Positions 45,534 to 54,669 of a stretch of DNA of 64,000 bases are shown here, piece after piece. The DNA comes from Neobacillus sp. SuZ13 (GTDB lineage: Bacteria > Bacillota > Bacilli > Bacillales > Cytobacillaceae), in NCBI RefSeq assembly GCF_030123365.1, contig NZ_CP126107.1:291001-355000 (forward strand), in the 5' to 3' direction. The position numbers and the translations under genes are program-made. The notes below the pieces were generated by a model. The model ran no database searches, was not told the DNA's origin, and worked only from the letters and a program-made list of their open reading frames with translations. The stretch's first letter is position 1. Each line of letters begins with the position of its first letter.

Positions 45534-45571
45534 ATCATCCCATGTAACTAAATAGAGAAGGAACTAATGGT

Positions 45572-45602
45572 AAGTCTACTCTTTATAGAGTAGGCTTTTT
45601 TT
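45572..45602 (+). terminator. Terminator ending the T7SS effector module
   Basis: AAG-CTACTCT / AGAGTAG-CTT stem with TTAT loop and eight T. Confidence 0.85.
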
Positions 45603-45734
45603 ATGATAGATTTCCAATATTCAAGAGGTTTTAAAGGAAAATATAGGGGGAATGTGGAATTATTAAATCTAAGCCTATCTTGGAGGGATGGAGTGATACT
45701 CTAGACCCTCTCACTTTGAGGAGCAGGGGAAACG

Positions 45735-46241
45735 ATGAAAAAAATACCTAAAAAAATATGGATATCCGTTATACTTGCGTGTGTTTTGATAGGGGGTTAT
45801 TTATATTTTGATAAGGAAAATGTCTCTGTTAGCGTAGGAACTGCACCAAAGGGTGAAAAAGTAGTTCAAGTTCATGAACAAACTAAAAAGGTTAATCGTG
45901 AGTTTCCGTTTAGTATGAGTGAAAACAATGTCCAGCAAGCCATACATAATATGTCACACCAAAAGGTTCTAGCAGACAAAAAGTGGGGCGCACTGCCTTT
46001 AACGCCTGAGCGGGTGAAAAGATTACTACAAGTGGTCGAAGCCAATAAAAAAGATTATGAAAATGCTGATGTTTATTTAACTATATTAAAATCTTGGGAT
46101 AAAGGCGATTTCGATTACGTGGTTATGAATCACAATGCCATTTGGGAGCTGCAGGGCGGCACGGTTGGAAAAGCCAATGGCATAGCTTCACCTGAAGAAG
46201 AAATGGAATTTATCCATGAGAACTATGATGTAGAGCAGTGA
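45735..46241 (+). CDS. Membrane-anchored DUF6241-like protein
   Basis: 168-residue protein with one N-terminal membrane helix (IWISVILACVLIGGYLYF, residues 8-25) and an outward-facing domain (about 55-160: MSENNVQQAIHNMSHQKVLADKKWGALPLTPERVKRLLQVVEANKKDY... NHNAIWELQGGTVGKANG), which I recall as the DUF6241 pattern of Bacillaceae proteins of unknown function. AGGAGCAGGGG precedes the ATG. It has its own terminator, and no tie to the secretion locus beyond position. Confidence 0.7.
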   Translation: MKKIPKKIWISVILACVLIGGYLYFDKENVSVSVGTAPKGEKVVQVHEQTKKVNREFPFSMSENNVQQAIHNMSHQKVLADKKWGALPLTPERVKRLLQVVEANKKDYENADVYLTILKSWDKGDFDYVVMNHNAIWELQGGTVGKANGIASPEEEMEFIHENYDVEQ

Positions 46242-46280
46242 AATCCATAATATAGCACGTACCCAATCCTAAAATTATTT

Positions 46281-46312
46281 AGTCTGCTTCTTTTGCTGAA
46301 GTAGGCTTTTTT
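46281..46312 (+). terminator. Terminator after the DUF6241-like gene
   Basis: AGTCTGCTTC / GAAGTAGGCT stem (G-T pairs) and six T. Confidence 0.75.
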
Positions 46313-46464
46313 GGTTAGAGGAACCTTTTTTATAGCATCTACGTCTAATTTTTACCTAGTCTTGAATTTTGTGTGTCTATATATAAAGGAATATTTTAGG
46401 AATATATAGAATACTTAAATGGAATGCCCGAAAATAGGTATAATCCGCCCGAGGAGGAATCACC

Positions 46465-47421
46465 TTGTCTTTTGATCAAAAGAATCCCACAATAGAGAAA
46501 ATCCTAGTAAACATAGAAAAGGTTATGATTGGAAAGAGGGACGTTGCTGAACTTAGCCTGGTTGCCCTTTTAGCTGGGGGCCATGTACTCTTAGAAGACG
46601 TACCAGGCGTTGGGAAAACGATGATGGTCCGTGCGTTGGCTAAGTCAGTGAATGCCAATTTCCGTAGAATTCAATTCACTCCGGATCTTTTGCCATCCGA
46701 TGTAACCGGAGTCTCCATATATAATCCAAAAGAGATGGAGTTTCAATTTCGTCCCGGTCCGTTAATGGGGAATATTATTCTCGCCGATGAAATTAACCGT
46801 ACTTCCCCGAAAACCCAGTCAGCACTATTAGAAGGGATGGAGGAAGCAAGTGTTACCATTGATGGAATAACCCATCAACTGAACAAGCCATTCTTTGTTA
46901 TGGCAACCCAAAATCCAATCGAGTATGAAGGGACCTATCCACTTCCCGAGGCACAGCTTGATCGCTTTTTATTAAAAATGAGAATGGGTTATCCTGACTT
47001 ACAAGAGGAAATGGAAGTGTTGAATAGAGCACAAAAGAACCCGCCGATTGAGGAGTTAACTCCCGTCATTGAACTTGATGGCCTTCTTGATTTACAAAAG
47101 GAAATCAAAGATGTGTTTGTCGATGATACGATGAAACGTTACATAGTCGATATCGTTAACCGTACAAGGGGCCATGGCAGTGTCTACCTTGGGGCAAGCC
47201 CAAGGGGATCCATCGCCCTGATGAAAGCGGCGCAGGCTTATGCGTATATGTATGGCCGTGATTATGTTCTCCCGGATGATATTCAATATTTAGCTCGATT
47301 TGTCTTATCCCACCGGATAATTTTAAAGTCGGAGGCAAAGTTCGAAGGGATTTCAGCTGAAGATTTAGTGAACCAGGTGGTTGCCAGAGTTCCGGTCCCA
47401 GTTCAAAGGTTAGTGAAATAA
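46465..47421 (+). CDS. yeaC: MoxR-type AAA+ ATPase (YeaC)
   Basis: Cytoplasmic AAA+ ATPase, 318 residues, thought to act as chaperone for the DUF58/transglutaminase partners. Walker A VPGVGKTM (about 46-53), Walker B ILADEINR, sensor 1 ATQNPIEYEGTYPLPEAQLDRF. TTG start with GAGGAGG upstream. First gene of the conserved yeaC-yeaD-yebA set; ends directly at the next start. Confidence 0.93.
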   Translation: MSFDQKNPTIEKILVNIEKVMIGKRDVAELSLVALLAGGHVLLEDVPGVGKTMMVRALAKSVNANFRRIQFTPDLLPSDVTGVSIYNPKEMEFQFRPGPLMGNIILADEINRTSPKTQSALLEGMEEASVTIDGITHQLNKPFFVMATQNPIEYEGTYPLPEAQLDRFLLKMRMGYPDLQEEMEVLNRAQKNPPIEELTPVIELDGLLDLQKEIKDVFVDDTMKRYIVDIVNRTRGHGSVYLGASPRGSIALMKAAQAYAYMYGRDYVLPDDIQYLARFVLSHRIILKSEAKFEGISAEDLVNQVVARVPVPVQRLVK

Positions 47422-48642
47422 ATGAAAAAAACTTGGATGATATTGAAAAAAGTATGGAAGTTTATCCTGCTGCTTTTTTTAATTTTATTAGCTTTCTCCT
47501 ATGCCATGTTTCAAGGGGGATTTGTAAGTTGGTTTTTATTTTACAGCTTTCTTCCCTTTGCCATTTATTGTGTCGCGATCTCTTTTTACTCCTTAAATGA
47601 ACTTGAAGTAAAAAGATTTTTGCCAAAAACAGATTTTAATGCCGGAGAACCTTTAAAGGTGACCGTTACAGTGAAAAGAGCAAAATCATTTCCCCTCTTT
47701 TATTTACTGATTGAGGATCAGTTAGATGAATCCTTGAAATTTGCTCCTCAGCAAAAGAGAGCGAAAGCCCTTCTTCTTCCGGGTTTGAAAAAGGAATTTT
47801 CTTATGAATATATCATTGATGAGCTGCCGCGTGGTGAACATTTTTTTGAATCTTTTACCTTGAGAATTGGTGACCCGCTCGGCTTATTTGAAAAAGAAAA
47901 AAAGGCTGCCTTGGAGGGCAAAATCATTGTCTATCCGGCGTATACAGAATTATTATACCGCTCATTTGAAAATCAATATGATTCTGGTCTGACGGCTTCC
48001 AGGGAACGAGTCCAGCGCGATACATCCATGGCGACTGGGGTGAGGGATTACCAGCCAGGTGACCGCTTCTCGTGGATTAACTGGAAAGCATCAGCCAAAC
48101 GAAATATCCTTATGACAAAGGAATTTGAACAGCGGCAATCACATGATGTCTTTGTGGTCATGGATTGTGTCCCAACGAAGCAGTTTGAGCCTGTTGTCTC
48201 CTTTACAGCATCATTATTGCGGGCTATTTTGAAAAAAGGAGCCCAGACGGGTCTATTAACGATTAGCAACGAACGTGCCTCTTTCCCCATACGCGGCGGA
48301 GAACAGCATCTTCAGCAGCTTTTTTATCATCTGGCAAAAATAGAGGCGAAATGTATTTCACCATTTGAAAAGGTGTTAGATACCGATGGTCTTCTCATCC
48401 AGCAGACGGTTTCGTTTATGTTAGTCACCGGGCAAATTACGAAACCTCTGATTGAAAAAGCAAGCTTCCTCGGTCAGCGAAAAGGTGGAACGATGACGCT
48501 TTTTCTGATTAAAGGGGAGAAAGAAGCGCCGACAAATGAGGAACGCTCGCTTATGGCAATCGCCAATGCCCGTGGAGTCCGGGTTGTCTTGGTTCAGGAA
48601 GGCGAATTCACAGCGGCCTTTTCGGAGGTGAACTTCCGTTGA
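47422..48642 (+). CDS. yeaD: DUF58 protein (YeaD)
   Basis: 406-residue membrane-associated protein. Two N-terminal helices (about 10-58), then the DUF58 core with the family motif GVRDYQPGDRFSWINWKASAKR and a vWA-like C-terminal half. Usual partner of MoxR ATPases; the function of the pair is unsettled, with cell-envelope work suggested by the linked transglutaminase. Overlaps the next gene by 4 bp. Confidence 0.92.
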   Translation: MKKTWMILKKVWKFILLLFLILLAFSYAMFQGGFVSWFLFYSFLPFAIYCVAISFYSLNELEVKRFLPKTDFNAGEPLKVTVTVKRAKSFPLFYLLIEDQLDESLKFAPQQKRAKALLLPGLKKEFSYEYIIDELPRGEHFFESFTLRIGDPLGLFEKEKKAALEGKIIVYPAYTELLYRSFENQYDSGLTASRERVQRDTSMATGVRDYQPGDRFSWINWKASAKRNILMTKEFEQRQSHDVFVVMDCVPTKQFEPVVSFTASLLRAILKKGAQTGLLTISNERASFPIRGGEQHLQQLFYHLAKIEAKCISPFEKVLDTDGLLIQQTVSFMLVTGQITKPLIEKASFLGQRKGGTMTLFLIKGEKEAPTNEERSLMAIANARGVRVVLVQEGEFTAAFSEVNFR

Positions 48643-50852
48643 TCAAAAGAGATTTTTCATCATTTCTGTTATATACCTTTAGCTTTTTATTATTAAGTGA
48701 ATGGCTGCGTCCCATTGAACAATTAACAGAAACCGATCATATTGAGATGTTTTTTATCTTTATTGTGATTTCGTTTGCATCATCTTACTTTCATTTGAAA
48801 TGGATTTGGAACTATAGTATCAAAACGCTCTTTATTTTATATGCCATTAACCAGCTTCACTATGATGAAGGGCTCTTTGATTCAACATGGATGTCAGCCT
48901 TCTTTAGAGATATTATGGATAACTTTGGTCTGATTAAAGCAAGGAATTGGAATGGCTTATCCAACGAATTTAGGACATTATTATTTTTTGTCTTGCTATG
49001 GCTAATGGTGTACTTAATTAATTACTGGATTTTAAACCGTAAGCGGATCTTCATATTTTTCTTTATGACCTTAGTCTATATTACAGTTTTAGATACATTT
49101 ACGCCGTATATTGCCAAATTCGCCATTGTCAGAACGGTGGTGGCTGGTTTTGCAGTGATGGGTATGCTGACATTTTACCGAATCGTTCAAAAAGAAAATG
49201 TCAGCACCGAACCGACCTATCTGCGAAAGTGGATGGTGCCGCTGGCTGTTATGATTTCATTAAGTGTTGTAGCTGGCATAGCTGCGCCGAAAGCCGCACC
49301 GATTTGGCCAGATCCAGTTCCATATTTTACCGCTAATAATGACAAAGTTCCTGAAGATAAGGCTAGCATTGTTAATCGTATCGGTTATGGAACCAATGAT
49401 TCTGAATTAGGCGGTCCCTTTATAGGAGATAACAACCGAGTCTTTCAGTATGAAGGGAACGGAAAGAACTATTGGAAGATGGAAACGAAGGACGTGTATA
49501 CAGGAAAAGGCTGGCTGGCCTCTGGTACCACACCTATAACCTTTCGTCAGGAAGATCTTGTCCCTGTTTTTTCGGTGCCTGACACCGTAGAAACCATTAA
49601 AGAGTCTTCGCGGGTGGTGACAAGTCCAGAATATAATTTCAACTTTTTAATGTATCCTGCCGGAATTAGCAAAGTGTTAAAGATGCTTCCTGAGGGCGAT
49701 CGATTTGAAATCGATACAACCAATGAGCGAATCAGCCTTTTCTCGAAGGATAATGTCCCTGCTGTACCGCAGGTCTTTACAGTAGAATTCGAAAGACCAA
49801 AGTACAAGGCTTCAGACTTAGTCCAAACAATTAGCTATGACCCAACCATCATCAACGAGGAATTTTATCAAAGATATACACTCCTGCCGGAGAATCTCCC
49901 GCCTAGAGTAAAAGAATTAGCAGAAGAGATTACGGCCGCAAAACCCAATTGGTATGATAAAGCAAAAGCGGTAGAAAGTTATTTTGGAAGATCCGCGTTC
50001 ACTTATGACCAGAAAAATGTCGCGGTGCCTGACACCGAAGATGACTATGTGGATCAATTTTTGTTTGAGACAAAAAGGGGTTATTGTGACAATTTCTCCA
50101 CTTCGATGGCTGTAATGCTGCGAACACTCGGGATTCCAACGCGTTGGGTAAAAGGGTTCACAGGCGGAGATTTCCTAAAATATAGTGATGAGACTTCAGG
50201 GACACAGATTTACGAGGTAACAAATAATAATGCCCACTCTTGGGTTGAGGTCTATTTTCCAAATCAAGGCTGGGTACCATTTGAGCCAACCAAGGGCTTT
50301 TCAAATGAAATTATCATCAACTACGGAGCGAATGGCCAATCATCATCCAATAATCAAGAAACCAGTCCAACGCCTGTGAAGAAGCCTCAGCAGGAAGAGA
50401 TAGAAGATCCTAATAAAGTAAATGATTCAAAATCATTCTTTGATGTTAAAAGGATCTGGGAAGAGACCACATTGTTTTTGAAAAACAATTGGAAGCGGAT
50501 AGTTTTCATAATCGTAATAGCAGCTGCAGTGGTTGGTATTCTTTACCGTATTCGCGGTAAGTGGGTTCCGTACAGTCTGTTAGTAATTTACCGATTTAAG
50601 AAAAAGGACGAAAACATCAGTGCTGCCTATTTAGCTTTGTTAGAACAGTTTGAACGCTACGGATTAAAGCGGAAGGAAAATCAAACACTAAGAAACTATG
50701 CCCGTTACATTGATTCCTTCTTTTCGACAAGAGAAATGTCACAGCTAACGGCAATTTATGAAAATTATCTGTATCATCAGCAATTGCCAAAGGGCACTTG
50801 GAAAGAATCGTATGAATTATGGGAAAATTTAATTAAAAAGACAATAGCTTGA
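48639..50852 (+). CDS. yebA: Transglutaminase-like membrane protein (YebA)
   Basis: 737-residue TgpA-type protein: about six N-terminal membrane helices (to about 220), an extracytoplasmic transglutaminase domain with C483 in RGYCDNFS and H533 in NNAHSWVEVYFP (the acidic third residue would be in FEPTKGF), one more helix at about 622-642 (IVFIIVIAAAVVGILY) and a cytoplasmic DUF4129 tail. Starts within the end of yeaD (GGAGG upstream). The ectodomain contains two copies of a 15-bp palindrome, both read as PDT. Synteny with guaA is as in B. subtilis. Confidence 0.92.
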   Translation: MIKRDFSSFLLYTFSFLLLSEWLRPIEQLTETDHIEMFFIFIVISFASSYFHLKWIWNYSIKTLFILYAINQLHYDEGLFDSTWMSAFFRDIMDNFGLIKARNWNGLSNEFRTLLFFVLLWLMVYLINYWILNRKRIFIFFFMTLVYITVLDTFTPYIAKFAIVRTVVAGFAVMGMLTFYRIVQKENVSTEPTYLRKWMVPLAVMISLSVVAGIAAPKAAPIWPDPVPYFTANNDKVPEDKASIVNRIGYGTNDSELGGPFIGDNNRVFQYEGNGKNYWKMETKDVYTGKGWLASGTTPITFRQEDLVPVFSVPDTVETIKESSRVVTSPEYNFNFLMYPAGISKVLKMLPEGDRFEIDTTNERISLFSKDNVPAVPQVFTVEFERPKYKASDLVQTISYDPTIINEEFYQRYTLLPENLPPRVKELAEEITAAKPNWYDKAKAVESYFGRSAFTYDQKNVAVPDTEDDYVDQFLFETKRGYCDNFSTSMAVMLRTLGIPTRWVKGFTGGDFLKYSDETSGTQIYEVTNNNAHSWVEVYFPNQGWVPFEPTKGFSNEIIINYGANGQSSSNNQETSPTPVKKPQQEEIEDPNKVNDSKSFFDVKRIWEETTLFLKNNWKRIVFIIVIAAAVVGILYRIRGKWVPYSLLVIYRFKKKDENISAAYLALLEQFERYGLKRKENQTLRNYARYIDSFFSTREMSQLTAIYENYLYHQQLPKGTWKESYELWENLIKKTIA
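49573..49587 (+). repeat. 15-bp palindromic repeat, copy 1, inside yebA
   Basis: CGGTGCCTGACACCG, read in frame as SVPDTV. An identical copy is at 50023-50037. Confidence 0.75.
50023..50037 (+). repeat. 15-bp palindromic repeat, copy 2, inside yebA
   Basis: Identical CGGTGCCTGACACCG in the same reading frame (AVPDTE), 450 bp from copy 1. Confidence 0.75.
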
Positions 50853-50949
50853 CCAGAAAAACAACCTATTGTTACAATATGTACTAATTCATGTTCAGCA
50901 TTAGCACTGTTATAAAAGGTGCTTGTGCTGTTCAAAATATAGTACGTTT

Positions 50950-51021
50950 CCTTCATATATCCTCGAAAATTTGGTTCGAGAGTCTCTACCGGGTCACCGT
51001 ATAATGACCTGACTATGAAGG
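50950..51021 (+). ncRNA. Guanine riboswitch of guaA
   Basis: Purine aptamer: P1 CCTTCATA / TATGAAGG, P2 CCTCGAAAATTTGGTTCGAG, J2/3 TCTCTACC, P3 GGTCA / TGACC. The J3/1 base equivalent to position 74 is C (in GACTATG), the mark of guanine rather than adenine binding. Confidence 0.93.
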
Positions 51022-51050
51022 CAGGATTTTTCTGTTGCCTTTTTACGAGA

Positions 51051-51108
51051 AAACTAGAATTCTGCCTTCCTGAAAATTTTTATGGAGGGGAGAATTCTAG
51101 TTTTTTTT
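51051..51108 (+). terminator. Riboswitch-controlled terminator before guaA
   Basis: Stem AAACTAGAATTCT.. / ..AGAATTCTAGTTT plus a CTTCC/GGAGG extension, then eight T. CTGCCTTC (51062-51069) in its 5' arm can instead pair with GAAGGCAG (51017-51024) in P1, giving the antiterminator: guanine off-switch. Confidence 0.88.
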
Positions 51109-51167
51109 ATATCCTTAGCTGTAAAGGTTCATAATAACTATAACTTGAGAAAATTGAGGTGGATGCT

Positions 51168-52706
51168 TTGCAAGGCAAGCATGAGATGATTATTGTATTA
51201 GATTTTGGGAGTCAATATAACCAGTTAATTACCCGCAGGATCCGTGAATTTGGGGTATATAGTGAATTACATCCGCATACGATTTCAGCAGAAGAAATCC
51301 GCCAATTAAACCCAAAAGGGATTATTTTCTCCGGCGGGCCAAATAGTGTGTACGATGAAAATTCTTTCCGCTGTGATGAAGCCATTTTTGAAATGGGTCT
51401 GCCAATACTTGGTATTTGTTACGGGATGCAGTTAATGACCGTCCATTTTAATGGGAAGGTTGAAAAAGCGAAAGAACGTGAATACGGAAAAGCAACGATG
51501 ACGGTACAACACCCATCAGCGCTATTTAACGGCCTGCCAAATGAGCAGACCGTGTGGATGAGTCATGGTGATCTTGTCGTGGAAGCTCCTGCAGGTTTTA
51601 CCGTGGATGGCACAAATCCAACATGTCCAATTTCAGCAATGAGTAATGAAGAGAAAAAACTTTATGCTGTTCAGTTCCACCCGGAAGTACGTCATTCCGT
51701 TTATGGGAATGAATTGCTAAGGAATTTTGTATTTAACGTGTGTGAATGCAGCGGCGATTGGTCGATGGGTAACTTCATTGAAATGGAAATGGCGAAAATT
51801 CGTGAGCAGGTGGGCGATAAAAAAGTTCTTTGTGCTTTAAGCGGCGGGGTGGACTCATCCGTTGTTGCTGTACTGATTCATAAGGCAATCGGTGATCAAC
51901 TTACTTGTATTTTTGTTGATCATGGCTTACTTCGGAAAAATGAGGCTGACAGTGTGATGAAGACTTTTTCAGAAGGCTTCAACATGAATGTTATCAAAAT
52001 TGATGCCAAAGAACGTTTCTTATCGAAGTTAGAAGGTGTTTCTGACCCTGAGAAAAAACGAAAAATTATTGGTAATGAATTTATTTATGTATTTGACGAT
52101 GAAGCAACCAAACTCGAGGGTATTGAGTTTTTAGCCCAAGGCACGCTTTATACTGATATTATTGAAAGTGGTACGGCAACTGCACAAACCATTAAATCCC
52201 ATCACAATGTGGGTGGTCTGCCGGAAGATATGCAGTTTAAACTGATTGAACCATTGAACACTCTGTTTAAAGATGAAGTCCGTGCGCTTGGAACCGAGCT
52301 TGGTATTCCAGATGATATCGTCTGGAGACAGCCATTCCCTGGACCAGGTCTTGGTATTCGTGTGTTAGGAGCTATTTCAGAAGATAAACTGGAAATCGTT
52401 CGTGAATCAGATTGGATTCTTCGCGAAGAAATTAAAAAAGCTGGTCTCGACCGAGAAATTTGGCAGTATTTCACAGTGTTACCGGACATTCGCAGTGTCG
52501 GTGTAATGGGGGATGCAAGGACCTATGATTACACCATTGGAATTCGTGCGGTGACCTCTATTGACGGAATGACGTCCGATTGGGCAAGAATCCCTTGGGA
52601 TGTCTTAGAAGTCATTTCAACCAGAATTGTTAACGAAGTAGCACATGTCAACCGGGTGGTTTATGACATTACCAGCAAGCCGCCTGCAACGATTGAGTGG
52701 GAATAA
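51168..52706 (+). CDS. guaA: GMP synthase (glutamine-hydrolysing)
   Basis: Converts XMP to GMP using ATP and glutamine. The 512-residue protein has a class I glutamine amidotransferase domain (catalytic Cys in GICYGMQLM, His and Glu in FHPEVRHS), an ATP pyrophosphatase domain (P-loop [11 protein letters not shown]) and the C-terminal dimerisation domain ending PPATIEWE. I chose TTG 51168, 5 bp after GAGGTGG; GTG 51159 would overlap that site. Near-identical in length and sequence pattern to B. subtilis GuaA. Controlled by the upstream guanine riboswitch. Confidence 0.96.
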   Translation: MQGKHEMIIVLDFGSQYNQLITRRIREFGVYSELHPHTISAEEIRQLNPKGIIFSGGPNSVYDENSFRCDEAIFEMGLPILGICYGMQLMTVHFNGKVEKAKEREYGKATMTVQHPSALFNGLPNEQTVWMSHGDLVVEAPAGFTVDGTNPTCPISAMSNEEKKLYAVQFHPEVRHSVYGNELLRNFVFNVCECSGDWSMGNFIEMEMAKIREQVGDKKVLCALSGGVDSSVVAVLIHKAIGDQLTCIFVDHGLLRKNEADSVMKTFSEGFNMNVIKIDAKERFLSKLEGVSDPEKKRKIIGNEFIYVFDDEATKLEGIEFLAQGTLYTDIIESGTATAQTIKSHHNVGGLPEDMQFKLIEPLNTLFKDEVRALGTELGIPDDIVWRQPFPGPGLGIRVLGAISEDKLEIVRESDWILREEIKKAGLDREIWQYFTVLPDIRSVGVMGDARTYDYTIGIRAVTSIDGMTSDWARIPWDVLEVISTRIVNEVAHVNRVVYDITSKPPATIEWE

Positions 52707-52708
52707 GA

Positions 52709-52770
52709 AAAGCGGAAGCGCCTTGCTCAGGGGCTTATGACCCCGAGCCCCTAGGCGCTGGAGCTGGACA
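52709..52770. repeat. Interspersed Bacillaceae repeat (AGCGGAAGCGCC...GAGCTGGACA)
   Basis: Hairpin-forming element starting AGCGGAAGCGCC and ending GGCGCTGGAGCTGGACA, with an inner GGGGCT / AGCCCC stem. I recognise this sequence from many Bacillus-group intergenic regions; only one copy is in this window. Confidence 0.65.
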
Positions 52771-52782
52771 ATAAGAAAAACG

Positions 52783-52820
52783 AAGAACTGGAACCGATAC
52801 GTGGTTCCAGTTCTTATTTA
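52783..52820 (+). terminator. Terminator after guaA
   Basis: Perfect 13-bp stem AAGAACTGGAACC / GGTTCCAGTTCTT with a 7-base loop, then T-rich sequence. Confidence 0.88.
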
Positions 52821-52861
52821 TTTTGGAAAAAGTGACTATTTATTTCAGGAACATCCATATT

Positions 52862-52898
52862 CACGAACGATGTTAAATTTTTTTTTAATATCGTTCGT
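52862..52898 (+). promoter_or_regulatory. Inverted PurR boxes before pbuG
   Basis: ACGAACGAT (52863-52871) and ATCGTTCGT (52890-52898) face each other across an AT tract. CGAAC-containing inverted pairs are the PurR (PurBox) pattern of Bacillus purine genes. They sit just before the -35 hexamer. Confidence 0.75.
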
Positions 52899-52906
52899 AT
52901 TTTTTG

Positions 52907-52935
52907 TTTACAAGATGTTTCTTTCCTGCTAAAAT
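52907..52935 (+). promoter_or_regulatory. pbuG promoter
   Basis: TTTACA, 17-bp spacer, TAAAAT; transcription would start about 25 bp before the riboswitch. Confidence 0.75.
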
Positions 52936-52966
52936 AAAAAACGTGTTAAGAGAAGTGAATAAAAAT

Positions 52967-53039
52967 TGCATCGTATAATCTTGGGGATATGGCCCAAAAG
53001 TTTCTACCGAGCCACCGTAAATGGCTTGACTACGAGGCA
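52967..53039 (+). ncRNA. Guanine riboswitch of pbuG
   Basis: P1 TGCATCGTA / TACGAGGCA, P2 CTTGGGGATATGGCCCAAAAG, J2/3 TTTCTACC, P3 GAGCCA / TGGCTT, C at the position-74 equivalent (GACTACG): guanine class. Confidence 0.93.
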
Positions 53040-53097
53040 GTGTTTAATATAAGAGGTATGCTTTCTTTTCCTCTATTTATTGCACATGCCTTACGTC

Positions 53098-53127
53098 AGC
53101 TCCGGTAGTATAAGCCGGAGCTTTTTT
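53098..53127 (+). terminator. Riboswitch-controlled terminator before pbuG
   Basis: Stem AGCTCCGG / CCGGAGCT, 9-base loop, six T, 40 bp before the pbuG start. Sequence between the aptamer and this hairpin (53040-53097) holds the presumed antiterminator. Confidence 0.85.
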
Positions 53128-53166
53128 GCATAAATAATAAAGAAAAGAACCTTAGGGGGAAAAGAA

Positions 53167-54495
53167 ATGCGGAAGTATTTTGAATTTGAAAAACATGGTA
53201 CAAATTATCGCCGTGAGTTTATTGGGGGACTAACCACCTTCTTAGCAATGGCTTATATATTAGTTGTTAACCCATTGACATTATCGTTAGCATCTATAAA
53301 GGACTATCCAGATGCTTTACGAATGGATTATGGTGCAGTATTTGTGGCAACCGCACTTGCGGCAGCAATCGGGTCGATTGTCATGGGGCTTCTTGGGAAG
53401 TATCCGCTGGCACTAGCGCCAGGAATGGGCTTGAATGCGTTCTTTGCTTATACAGTAGTATTAGGCAGTGGGATTCCTTGGCAGCATGCACTTGGTGCAG
53501 TTCTAATCTCAGGTGTATTTTTCTTCTTATTAACTCTTACCGGCCTGCGAGAAAAAATTATTAACGCGATTCCAGTTGATTTAAAACACGCTGTTGGAGC
53601 TGGGATTGGCTTGTTCATTACTTTTATCGGATTACAAAATGCAGGAATTGTGGTTAATAATGATGCAACACTCGTTGGTTTAGGTGATTTGACAGCAGGA
53701 CCTACTCTGCTTGCTATTTTTGGTATCGTCATAACAGTAATTATGATGACTAAAGGTATTAACGGAGCTGTATTTTATGGGATGGTCATCACGGTAATCG
53801 TGGGAATGATCTTTAACTTAATTGATATGCCGACTAAAGTGGTCGATTCTGTGCCGAGCTTAGAGCCTACTTTTGGTGCAGCCTTCTCTTCGTTTGGAGA
53901 TAGCTCTTTTTATACAACAGCCATGCTTGGTATAGTGCTTACCTTCCTGTTTGTTGATTTCTTTGACAATGCTGGGACCCTTGTCGCAGTAGCGAACCAA
54001 GCGGGAATAATGAAAGACAATAAGCTTCCTCGTGCTGGACGCGCACTAATTTCGGATTCTATTGCAACAATTGTCGGTGCTGTACTAGGTACATCTACCA
54101 CAACGTCTTACATTGAGTCATCTGCAGGGGTTGCCTCTGGTGCTAGAACTGGATTTGCAGCCTTAGTAACAGCAGGATTCTTTATCTTATCGTTATTCTT
54201 CTTTCCGTTATTATCGGTTGTTACTGCACCTGTAACAGCACCTGCGTTAATTATTGTTGGGGTGTTAATGGTATCTTCATTAGGAAAAATTGATTGGCAG
54301 CGTTTTGAAATTGCTGTTCCAGCATTCTTAACGATGATTGCTATGCCGCTGACATACAGCATTGCAACAGGTATTGCAGTTGGATTTATCTTTTACCCAA
54401 TCACAATGATCATCAAGGGTCGCACAAAAGAAATCCACCCAGTTATGTACTTCTTCTTTGTAATCTTTGTTCTATATTTCATTTTCTTAAAATAA
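53167..54495 (+). CDS. pbuG: Hypoxanthine/guanine permease
   Basis: Purine base importer of the AzgA/NCS2 class, 442 residues, 12-14 membrane segments. It opens FEFEKHGTNYRREFIGGLTTFLAMAYILVVNP, and carries GPGLGMNAFFAYTVVLG-like (LALAPGMGLNAFFAYTVV), DFFDNAGTLVAVANQAG and SSAGVASGARTGFAALVTA motifs. GGGGAAAAG precedes the ATG. Placed after guaA as in B. subtilis and controlled by PurR boxes and a guanine riboswitch. Confidence 0.95.
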   Translation: MRKYFEFEKHGTNYRREFIGGLTTFLAMAYILVVNPLTLSLASIKDYPDALRMDYGAVFVATALAAAIGSIVMGLLGKYPLALAPGMGLNAFFAYTVVLGSGIPWQHALGAVLISGVFFFLLTLTGLREKIINAIPVDLKHAVGAGIGLFITFIGLQNAGIVVNNDATLVGLGDLTAGPTLLAIFGIVITVIMMTKGINGAVFYGMVITVIVGMIFNLIDMPTKVVDSVPSLEPTFGAAFSSFGDSSFYTTAMLGIVLTFLFVDFFDNAGTLVAVANQAGIMKDNKLPRAGRALISDSIATIVGAVLGTSTTTSYIESSAGVASGARTGFAALVTAGFFILSLFFFPLLSVVTAPVTAPALIIVGVLMVSSLGKIDWQRFEIAVPAFLTMIAMPLTYSIATGIAVGFIFYPITMIIKGRTKEIHPVMYFFFVIFVLYFIFLK

Positions 54496-54505
54496 TGTTA
54501 AAGGG

Positions 54506-54536
54506 AACTGTGGGCAGCCACAGTTTCTTTTATTTT
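54506..54536 (+). terminator. Terminator after pbuG
   Basis: AACTGTGG-GCAG-CCACAGTT and a T-rich tail. Confidence 0.88.
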
Positions 54537-54669
54537 TTAAAAAAAATAAAATTCGAATAAATTACCAACTAACACGACATAATGTTGTCGAACTTTGTCG
54601 TTGACTTCCTGTTTTCTCTCTTTTATTCTGTAATTAATAAGGTAAAATGGGAGAAATGGGGAAAAGGGT

